Positions 57,918 to 64,000 of a DNA stretch of 64,000 nucleotides are shown here, one piece after another; positions within the stretch are counted from its first letter, which is position 1, and each line of letters starts with the position of its first letter. The DNA comes from Candidatus Aminicenantota bacterium (lineage in GTDB: Bacteria > Acidobacteriota > Aminicenantia > UBA2199): positions 62,001 to 126,000 of the forward strand of contig JAPKZK010000121.1 of NCBI GenBank assembly GCA_026393835.1, read 5' to 3'. The notes beneath the pieces were generated by a model that worked only from the letters and a program-made list of their open reading frames with translations, was not told the origin of the DNA and did no database searches. Made by a program: the position numbers and the translations under genes.

Positions 57918-59369
57918 ATGTTCCACGTAAGAAAAGGGTTTTTAAAACGGAATTGGGGTATGATCGACTCTATTTCCTCGTTGATCGTGGATATTGTTTT
58001 GTTGAATCTATCTTTCTTTGTCAGTATCTGGCTGCGATTCGGCAACCTGCACGACTTTAAGAATTACACCAAGCCTTTGGTGTTCATCAACTTTATATTC
58101 CTGGTAGTGAGTTTGGGGTTGGGGGTTTACCGGTCGCGGTATAATTTTACCCGCGATGCGATGCGTTCCAGTTACAAGCGGCTTATTATGTATGTGGCGG
58201 TATTGACAATGGCTTTTTTGTATGTTATCCGGGGGCAGGTGTATTCGCGTATTGTCATCATGATTAATTTTTTTGTGATTTATGTTTTTTTCGAATTTGC
58301 CCACAGCATGATGCGGCGCATCCGGAACGTCTTGTTGAAACGGCAGTTCATCGGGTTCAGGACCGTTATCATCGGCGCCGATGAATGGGCCTTTAGATTT
58401 TCCCAGCAAATCAGCCACCTGTTCGGCGGGTTCTTTCATGTGTTAGGGTATGTACGCAAGAAAGGGGAGCGAAGCAGCCGGGTTTACAAGGATATCAAAG
58501 ACAGGGTTATCGGTACTGAAACGCAACTGGAAAAGCTCGTGGAAACATATCAACCGGATGTGGTTTTCTTTGTTTCGGATACGATGGCAATGAAAGGATA
58601 TGAATCCATACTTACGCTCTGCCGCGAGCACAACATAAAACTTAAAATGGTAACCCCGAAAATCGCCACTATCTTTCAAAACTCCAGGATACGGGATGTA
58701 TACGGGGTGTCGTTGGTGCTGGAGAACTGGCGCATCCATTTCCAGAGGTTTAATTCGCGGCTCAAACGGATTTTCGATCTTACTTTCGTGGCCTTTATCA
58801 GCCCGGTGATTTTACCGTTGTGTCTTCTTATCGCATTATTTATAAAATTAACCTCCAGGGGGCCGGTGTTTTTCAAGCAGCGGCGTTCGTTGTACAAAGG
58901 CGGGCCCGAGTTTTATTTTTACAAATTCAGGTCCATGCATGTGAACGCGGAAGAAATAAAGGAAAAACTGCTGGAAAAGAACGAAGCCGATGGGGCCCTA
59001 TTCAAAATGAAAAAAGACCCCAGGGTGACCTTTTTCGGGCGGTTCATCCGGAAGTTTAGTTTCGATGAATTGCCGCAGCTTATCAATGTCATCAAAGGCG
59101 AGATGTCGGTGGTTGGGCCGCGGCCTTTACCGGTGGAAGATTTTAATAAAATCGTTGACGAAAGCATGAATTACGAGTGGCATAAACAGCGCGGCAATGT
59201 TAAACCGGGCATCACGGGGCTGTGGCAAATCTCGGGCCGGTCGAACCTCACGTTTGAAGATATGTTGTTTTTGGACCTTTATTATGTGGAACACCAATCG
59301 ATTTTTTTCGACCTGGAAATCCTGTTTGAAACGTTACCGGTTATGATCTTCGGTAGAGGTGCGTATTGA
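57918..59369 (+). CDS. Polyprenyl-phosphate glycosyl-1-phosphate transferase (WbaP/WcaJ-like)
   Basis: 483 residues. Four to five N-terminal spans, a CoA-binding-like middle domain (FRTVIIGADEWAFRFSQQIS, PDVVFFVSDTMAMKGYES), one span, then the catalytic bacterial-sugar-transferase domain: GPVFFKQRRSLYKGGPEFYF, YKFRSMHVNAEEIKEKLLEK, FIRKFSFDELPQLINVIKGE then MSVVGPRPLPVEDF and KPGITGLWQISGRSNLTFED. It moves a sugar-1-phosphate onto undecaprenyl phosphate and starts the O-unit. A second enzyme of the type is at 60499. Confidence 0.87.
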   Translation: MFHVRKGFLKRNWGMIDSISSLIVDIVLLNLSFFVSIWLRFGNLHDFKNYTKPLVFINFIFLVVSLGLGVYRSRYNFTRDAMRSSYKRLIMYVAVLTMAFLYVIRGQVYSRIVIMINFFVIYVFFEFAHSMMRRIRNVLLKRQFIGFRTVIIGADEWAFRFSQQISHLFGGFFHVLGYVRKKGERSSRVYKDIKDRVIGTETQLEKLVETYQPDVVFFVSDTMAMKGYESILTLCREHNIKLKMVTPKIATIFQNSRIRDVYGVSLVLENWRIHFQRFNSRLKRIFDLTFVAFISPVILPLCLLIALFIKLTSRGPVFFKQRRSLYKGGPEFYFYKFRSMHVNAEEIKEKLLEKNEADGALFKMKKDPRVTFFGRFIRKFSFDELPQLINVIKGEMSVVGPRPLPVEDFNKIVDESMNYEWHKQRGNVKPGITGLWQISGRSNLTFEDMLFLDLYYVEHQSIFFDLEILFETLPVMIFGRGAY

Positions 59370-59371
59370 GT

Positions 59372-59466
59372 AGCCACGGACGAACACGGACACTCACGGA
59401 CAGGGATGCTTTTTCGTCAGTGTTCGTCCGTGTAAGTCCGTGGCTAATTTTTTACGTGCTTCGGAT
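59372..59466. repeat. CACGGAC inverted repeat
   Basis: GCCACGGACGAACACGGACA (59373-59392) pairs with GTGTTCGTCCGTGTAAGTCC then GTGGC (59421-59445), enclosing a short loop. Followed by TTTACGTGCTTCGGATTTAT, also seen at 31863-31882. Confidence 0.75.
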
Positions 59467-59490
59467 TTATTTTCAGTAAAGGTATAACGT

Positions 59491-60495
59491 ATGAATAACA
59501 AATGGCTTCGTTATTTAGTTGGGTTGTTACTGACGGCGTTGACCCTATGGTTGAGTTTCCGCAACCTGGATTGGCCGGCGTTAAAACAGTCCCTTTCCCA
59601 AATCGAATTTTTCTGGGTGTTCCTGGCGGCGGCGAACGTCGTAATTTCTGTTTTTATCGTAAGCTGGCGGTGGCGGTTCATTTTAAAATCGAAAGTAAAC
59701 GTCTCCATGGCGGACATTTTCAAGGTAAACATCATTTCCCAGTACCTCAATATCCTTATCCCGGCCCGGTTCGGAGAACTGCTTAAAGCCTGGCTGGTGT
59801 CGCGCCGGTATAAATGTTCGGGCTTCTACGTGCTGGGAACCGTGGTAGTGGACAAGATATTCGATTTTTTTGCCGTGGTGCTGCTGGGTTTGTTTGCGCC
59901 CCTGTTCTTCGCTTTCAAGGAAAACTTGAAAGGCTATACCGTGGCCATTATCGTCTGCGCCATCCTGATCCCTTTACTGGTATTGATGGTCTGGAAAAAA
60001 GAACTGGTCCTGCGATGGGTTTTGTGGTTTACCAAACTGTTACCGAAAAAATTCAAACTGCGGGAAAAAGTTATTCATTTCTTTGAAAAAGGAACCGAGG
60101 CGTTTGCACTGCTGAAAAATGTGAAAACCCTGGGCGCCCTAATTTTCATTACCCTTATCATTATCATGAGCGAAGCGTTGACCAACTTCATTCTTTTCCA
60201 GGCTTTCGGTTTTAAGCTTCCTATCTGGGATGCGTTGGTGCTGCAATTGGTGCTGATGATAGGCATGGCCCCGCCCTCTGTGCCGGGGAAGATCGGGATT
60301 TTCGAATATGCGGTTATTCTCACTCTCTCCACCTTTAACATCGATAAAAGCCTGGCCCTCAGTTACGCCCTGATGCTGCACCTGGTGGCGTACCTGCCCA
60401 AGATTATCCTGGGTTTCATTTATATGGGGTCCTACCGTATTTCCATTAAAAAAGCGGAAACGGAAATCAAGCAATTCGATAAAGAGGCCGGTTAA
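59491..60495 (+). CDS. Flippase-like membrane protein (UPF0104/LPG synthase TM)
   Basis: 334 residues, about eight spans. Motifs of the lysylphosphatidylglycerol-synthase-transmembrane/UPF0104 family: VVISVFIVSWRWRFILK, ILIPARFGELLKAWLVSRRY (R-x-G-E, the family landmark), GTVVVDKIFDFFAVVLLGLF, APPSVPGKIGIFEYAVILTL and LHLVAYLPKIILGFIYM. Related proteins are linked to lipid or lipid-linked-sugar translocation. No Wzx or ABC exporter is seen in the window, so this is the only translocase-like candidate here. GTATAACGT precedes the ATG with no strong ribosome site. Confidence 0.75.
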   Translation: MNNKWLRYLVGLLLTALTLWLSFRNLDWPALKQSLSQIEFFWVFLAAANVVISVFIVSWRWRFILKSKVNVSMADIFKVNIISQYLNILIPARFGELLKAWLVSRRYKCSGFYVLGTVVVDKIFDFFAVVLLGLFAPLFFAFKENLKGYTVAIIVCAILIPLLVLMVWKKELVLRWVLWFTKLLPKKFKLREKVIHFFEKGTEAFALLKNVKTLGALIFITLIIIMSEALTNFILFQAFGFKLPIWDALVLQLVLMIGMAPPSVPGKIGIFEYAVILTLSTFNIDKSLALSYALMLHLVAYLPKIILGFIYMGSYRISIKKAETEIKQFDKEAG

Positions 60496-60498
60496 ATC

Positions 60499-61800
60499 AT
60501 GATTAAACGCCTGCTATTTCATTCGCTGCAATTTGCCCTGCTGTGCCTGGCGCTCCTGGCGGCGGTGGCCGTCTATTACAAGTTTGCCTATGCTTCCTTT
60601 GTTTATTCGCTGGGCGTTTCTTACCAATTTGTTTTAGACAGGATTTTTAATTTCCTTTCCATTGCGGCGGCCACTTACTTTTTCAGTTACATCGCCGGCC
60701 TGGTAAAATTCACCATCGAAGATAACTATTTCCGGTTGGTGAACTATTTCAAAGAACTTTTTAAGCTCCTGTTGATACTGGTGATGGTGGCGTTTATCGA
60801 ATTTCTCATTTTTTATAAAGCCCAGATCGGCCGGTTGATTTACGTGTATTTCTTTATCCTTTACGGTCTTTACTACCTGTTATATATGCGGCTGCGCACC
60901 CGCGGCGGGACCAGGAATTTGTTATGGATGGCGCCGGCGCCGGCGGAACAAATACTGGCAAAATACTTGAAAAAGCCCAATGGTTTTCATGTGATCCGGA
61001 CCGACCGGGAAAGAGAAGAAGCCGGGCTGCAGCCGTACGTGGTTTACCAGGACGGGCATATCGACGAGGCTACTACGGAAGCCCTGATTAAAAGCAAACT
61101 GGCCGGTTATACAGTGATGGAACTGGAGGAACTGATCGAAAAAGAAACCGGGCGGATTCCCCTGGATTACGTCAATATCCACTGGTTCCTGGAAAACTTC
61201 GAAGTGGCGGACCGGAGTTTTTTCAGGCTCAACCGGTTCTTCAATATAATTATGTCCTTTATCTTGCTGCTGCTGCTTTTTCCGCCGGGCCTACTGGCGG
61301 CGCTGGCGCATAAACTATTTTCCCGCGGGCCGCTTTTCTTTATCCAGCAGCGACAGGGATTGCACGGGAAACCTTTCGGCATGATCAAATTCCGCACCAT
61401 GGTGCAAGGGGCGGAAAAAAACGGGGCGCAATTCTCCGGGAAAAACGACCCCCGTATCACCCCCATCGGTAAATTCATGCGCCGGCTGCGCATCGATGAG
61501 ATTCCGCAATTTATCAATATCTTGAAGGGGAACATGAGCATGGTGGGGCCCCGTCCGGAACGGGGGGTGTTTATCGATTCCCTGTCCAAAGAGATTCCTT
61601 ACTATAAGCTGCGCCTGCTGGCGCCGCCGGGTTTGACCGGTTGGGCCCAGGTCAACGGCGTCTATGCCGGCAATAACACCGAAGACCATAAAGTGAAACT
61701 GGAATACGACCTCTTTTATATTAAGAACCGCAACATCTTCATGGATCTTTTGATCCTGCTGCGCACCATTCCCACCATGCTGCAGGGCAGGGGAGAATGA
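60499..61800 (+). CDS. Second bacterial sugar transferase (polyprenyl glycosyl-phosphotransferase)
   Basis: 433 residues. Several N-terminal spans (LLFHSLQFALLCLALLAAVA, IYVYFFILYGLYYLLYM), a short middle region, then the catalytic domain: GPLFFIQQRQGLHGKPFGMI, KFRTMVQGAEKNGAQFSG, FMRRLRIDEIPQFINILKGN then MSMVGPRPERGVFIDSLSKE, and PPGLTGWAQVNGVYAGNNTE. Motifs are of WcaJ/WbaP type. Having two initiating transferases suggests two glycans or two donor sugars. It starts 3 bases after the flippase-like gene. Confidence 0.85.
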   Translation: MIKRLLFHSLQFALLCLALLAAVAVYYKFAYASFVYSLGVSYQFVLDRIFNFLSIAAATYFFSYIAGLVKFTIEDNYFRLVNYFKELFKLLLILVMVAFIEFLIFYKAQIGRLIYVYFFILYGLYYLLYMRLRTRGGTRNLLWMAPAPAEQILAKYLKKPNGFHVIRTDREREEAGLQPYVVYQDGHIDEATTEALIKSKLAGYTVMELEELIEKETGRIPLDYVNIHWFLENFEVADRSFFRLNRFFNIIMSFILLLLLFPPGLLAALAHKLFSRGPLFFIQQRQGLHGKPFGMIKFRTMVQGAEKNGAQFSGKNDPRITPIGKFMRRLRIDEIPQFINILKGNMSMVGPRPERGVFIDSLSKEIPYYKLRLLAPPGLTGWAQVNGVYAGNNTEDHKVKLEYDLFYIKNRNIFMDLLILLRTIPTMLQGRGE

Positions 61801-61802
61801 GC

Positions 61803-61815
61803 CCGCGGCGCGGGC
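61803..61815. repeat. CCCGCGGCGCGGG palindrome (intergenic)
   Basis: Same 13-base palindrome as inside the coding sequence at 46701. Followed by AAAATTCAAATGACCAAAA, a repeat also at 3262-3282, which includes the start codon used below. Confidence 0.6.
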
Positions 61816-61833
61816 GGCCTATTAAAAATTCAA

Positions 61834-63609
61834 ATGACCAAAACTAAAATGAAAAACGCATTAAATAAATGGATCCAGTTGGTTAAACTAGACTTTCATA
61901 GGCCGGGTTTGTTTAAGAAAACGGAGATGGTTTTGCGGGTGCTAATGATATTGGTGATAGCGGCGGTTTTCCTGGCGCAACTGGATAAAATATTTACCGT
62001 ACCGCTGGAACAACCTTACTACACCGGTACATGGGATGAACCTTTCTCCATCAATTCCGGCATAAACGCCATCCACCGGGGGGGCGACCCGGCATTTTAT
62101 AACTACGGCGGCACGTCGGTCTATCCCTATTCCCTGGTATTTTACTTCTACGGCAAAGCCACCGGCATTGTACCCAATTATAAGATGCTGGACAAAGAGT
62201 TCAAGAATCCGGATTGGCCCATGACCCGCAAGATATACCCGGTCAAACCCATTTACATCACCCGGATCATCGCTTATATTGTTTTTCTCTGCGCCGCTTT
62301 TTTATATGTGGCGTTATTCTGCTATCTTTTACTCCCGGCCCCGTTCTGGTTGATCCCCTCTATCACGACAGCCGCGATTTTTTCAAGTTACGCCATACAA
62401 ATGCTGCCGGAAACCCATTTGGGCCTGCTGGCCGGATTGACCGCCATTGCTTTTGCAAAAGCGGTTATTATCGGCGATCTGTCCCGGTACTTTAAATGGC
62501 TGATCATATGCGCCGCGGCGGCCTCTTTGACGGCTGCGGTAAAAATCAATGCGTTCTTCATTGTCCTCCTGCCCCTGTCGCTGCTGTGGCGATTGGTGCA
62601 GGCAAAATACCTGGCCTTTAATTTGTTTAAACCGGGCCAGCTTAAACGATGGGCCTTACTGGCCGCTACTTTTATTCTCCCCTATGTCCTGGTCAACCCG
62701 GCTATGGTGATTAATTTTAAAGGGTATAAAGCCTGGTTAAGCGCCATGCGTAAACTCTCGGGCGTGAAACCCGAAGCCTGGGTTGACCGGGACTACGGGA
62801 TTGTTCCTTTTTTAAAAGACCTTTACCTGTCCCATGCGTTCCCGGTGGCGCTGCTGATCCTGCTGGCGGTGCTGGCCTGTATCTTCATGGTGAAACGAAA
62901 CCCGGCGGCCTTTGCCGGGTTTATGATTTTCTTCCTGCACTCGCTGTATACCATTGCCAATATGAAACACATGCTCTATGCCCGGCACTTTGTTTTCTTG
63001 CTGCTGCCGTTTAATATACTCATGCTTTTCCCGTTAATCTACCTATTCCGAAAAGCCCCCCGAAACATTAAAGCGGGCCTGACCCTGGTCTGCCTGCTAA
63101 TCACCCTCTGGGTATTCCCCATGGGTAAGTCCATCGATGCGATTTCGAAACTGCCCTCCGGGAAATTTTCCACGAACTGGGAACGAGAGAGCCGCGACGA
63201 GCTTATTGATTTTGTAAAAGCTAACGATGCGGTATTATATTTTTATGATTATCACGGTTTCTCTTTGCCCAACAATATTCATGACCGGATTATTCCCTTT
63301 TCGGAAGTAACGGATGCGCCGGACCTTCTTAAAGCCAACGAGTACGTGGCGCTGGTCCTGTATAAAACCTCGGGGCAGGGCCAGGTGGACCAGCAGGGGA
63401 AATATGAACCGGACCGGGATTTCTTATTGAATAAATATACCCCGGTTAAAATCCTGGGCAAACCCGGCGGCGCCAATGATATTAATAAACAATCCCCACA
63501 GGAGAATCCCACGATTATACTATTAAAAGAGCGGGCGGCGCCCGCACCCAAAGAAGGCCCTACCAATGGTATCACAGAACAAACAGAACATGGGAAAAAT
63601 GAAAATTAA
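61834..63609 (+). CDS. GT39-like polytopic glycosyltransferase
   Basis: 591 residues with about ten or more spans and a periplasmic C-terminal domain. First loop GTWDEPFSINSGINAIHRGG has the Asp-Glu pair expected for the catalytic loop of GT39/ArnT-like enzymes, followed by NYGGTSVYPYSLVFYFYGKA. KHMLYARHFVFLLLPFNILM and ESRDELIDFVKANDAVLYFY come late. It probably moves a sugar from a polyprenyl phosphate carrier in the periplasm. The ATG at 61834 lies in an AAATTCAAATGACCAAAA dispersed repeat; the ATG at 61849 (MKNALNKWIQL) is a more natural start. Its end overlaps the next gene by 20 bases. Confidence 0.7.
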   Translation: MTKTKMKNALNKWIQLVKLDFHRPGLFKKTEMVLRVLMILVIAAVFLAQLDKIFTVPLEQPYYTGTWDEPFSINSGINAIHRGGDPAFYNYGGTSVYPYSLVFYFYGKATGIVPNYKMLDKEFKNPDWPMTRKIYPVKPIYITRIIAYIVFLCAAFLYVALFCYLLLPAPFWLIPSITTAAIFSSYAIQMLPETHLGLLAGLTAIAFAKAVIIGDLSRYFKWLIICAAAASLTAAVKINAFFIVLLPLSLLWRLVQAKYLAFNLFKPGQLKRWALLAATFILPYVLVNPAMVINFKGYKAWLSAMRKLSGVKPEAWVDRDYGIVPFLKDLYLSHAFPVALLILLAVLACIFMVKRNPAAFAGFMIFFLHSLYTIANMKHMLYARHFVFLLLPFNILMLFPLIYLFRKAPRNIKAGLTLVCLLITLWVFPMGKSIDAISKLPSGKFSTNWERESRDELIDFVKANDAVLYFYDYHGFSLPNNIHDRIIPFSEVTDAPDLLKANEYVALVLYKTSGQGQVDQQGKYEPDRDFLLNKYTPVKILGKPGGANDINKQSPQENPTIILLKERAAPAPKEGPTNGITEQTEHGKNEN

Positions 63610-64000
63610 AGAGGTTTTGAAACAGTTCAAAGAAACGCCTGCATGGTGGTTGGCGATCCCCATCCTGGCTTTTGTTTTATTAAAAATACACCTGATTGTT
63701 CTATCGCTGCCTTACCTGGGAATGGAACGCCTCCTGCTCACTGTGCTTGCATTGTTGGCCATGTTTTTCCTGGGCCTGACGGGTTTTTCACTATCAAAAG
63801 TTTCTGGAAGTGTCGGAACCTCTTTTCAAAGAGGTTCTGACCCGCCGGAGGCAACAGTGCTTGTTCCACTAATTCTTATTATCGCCGGTGATTATTTGAA
63901 TTTTTCCTCCTTACACCTGGACGTTAATCCGCTTGCCGCTGTCTGGGTGGCGCTGCTTTACTGGTGTATATTTACTTTCCTGGAGAAAGACACACTGCTG
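63590..64000 (+). CDS. Partial polytopic membrane protein with in-frame hairpin element (3' cut by window)
   Basis: Frame open from an ATG at 63590 (or 63599) to the window edge, at least 137 codons. It reads WWLAIPILAFVLLKIHLIVL, LLLTVLALLAMFFLGLTGFS, then the repeat-derived SKVSGSVGTSFQRGSDPPEA, then VLVPLILIIAGDYLNFSSLH and AAVWVALLYWCIFTFLEK. Several membrane spans, no specific family named. The 60 bp element (63794-63853) falls between two spans. It overlaps the upstream gene by 20 bases, so it is probably another integral membrane enzyme of the cluster. Confidence 0.6.
   Translation, partial: MGKMKIKEVLKQFKETPAWWLAIPILAFVLLKIHLIVLSLPYLGMERLLLTVLALLAMFFLGLTGFSLSKVSGSVGTSFQRGSDPPEATVLVPLILIIAGDYLNFSSLHLDVNPLAAVWVALLYWCIFTFLEKDTLL
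63794..63853 (+). repeat. 60 bp hairpin element, in-frame copy
   Basis: Stem GTCGGAACCTCTTT / AAAGAGGTTCTGAC. Differs from the copy at 35636 by paired changes in both arms. Translated in the same frame as the other coding copies. Confidence 0.85.

Noticed and set aside
1..64000. tRNA, rRNA or riboswitch genes
   Set aside because: No cloverleaf, rRNA-like or known aptamer sequence was recognised by eye; a covariance-model scan would be needed to exclude small RNAs.

Overview
The window looks like part of a large O-antigen / surface-glycan locus from a Gram-negative bacterium. A 3-deoxy-octulosonate module (kdsA, kdsB and kdsC homologues), nonulosonic-acid genes, two polyprenyl-phosphate sugar transferases and two O-antigen ligase/polymerase-like proteins all point to an outer membrane bearing LPS. 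The many dispersed non-coding repeats, DUF4143 ATPases, BrnT-type toxin-antitoxin genes and NACHT genes would fit an Acidobacteriota/Aminicenantes-like or deltaproteobacterial genome. That placement is an impression, not something the sequence proves.

Layout. Positions 1-5000 are a gene-poor accessory flank: a possibly 5'-truncated zinc-ribbon protein, three small minus-strand genes or remnants, a decayed DinD/BRO-type antirepressor, a DUF4160-DUF2442 pair, then about 1.2 kb of repeats including an array of about 21 bp period. A promoter and leader at 4890-5027 start the first glycan operon (5028-11760): a pseudaminic/legionaminic-type pathway (PseC aminotransferase, a NeuB-like/SpsF-like fusion, PseG, PseI, a GNAT) plus a VOC protein. 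From 11770 to 20200 lies an accessory island: a DUF4143 ATPase, a minus-strand ATPase-nuclease between 26 bp direct repeats, a lone antitoxin, a NACHT-HEAT protein broken by one in-frame stop, and a BrnT-type toxin with its antitoxin between copies of the NACHT gene's 3' end. At 20203-20346 a second copy of the promoter and leader starts the main plus-strand glycan cluster, which runs to the window end.

Main cluster. First comes an adenylate-forming ligase / acyl carrier protein / PdxA / PIG-L deacetylase group, probably making an unusual acyl or amino modification. Next are large GT-B-like transferases with a ParB-like protein and a two-fold repeat protein, then the octulosonate module with a transaldolase-CBS fusion where an arabinose-5-phosphate isomerase might be expected. 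CDP- or NDP-sugar genes (RfbF, two epimerases, a cupin epimerase, a CDP-tyvelose-epimerase-like protein), glycosyltransferases of GT2, GT4, GT39-like and WecG type, two ligase/polymerase-like proteins and two initiating sugar transferases follow. A Septu-like ATPase/HNH pair sits inside this operon and overlaps the next glycosyltransferase gene.

The most unusual material is the repeat biology. A 60 bp hairpin element occurs at least three times in the same frame inside genes, adding 20 codons each time, and its stems show compensatory changes between copies. Other palindromes and CACGGAC-type inverted repeats supply start regions, internal segments or C-terminal tails of genes. Two separate arrays of about 21 bp period are present. 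Two homologous leaders each carry an ops-like GGCGGnAGCTTG motif, suggesting NusG-paralogue control of both glycan operons.
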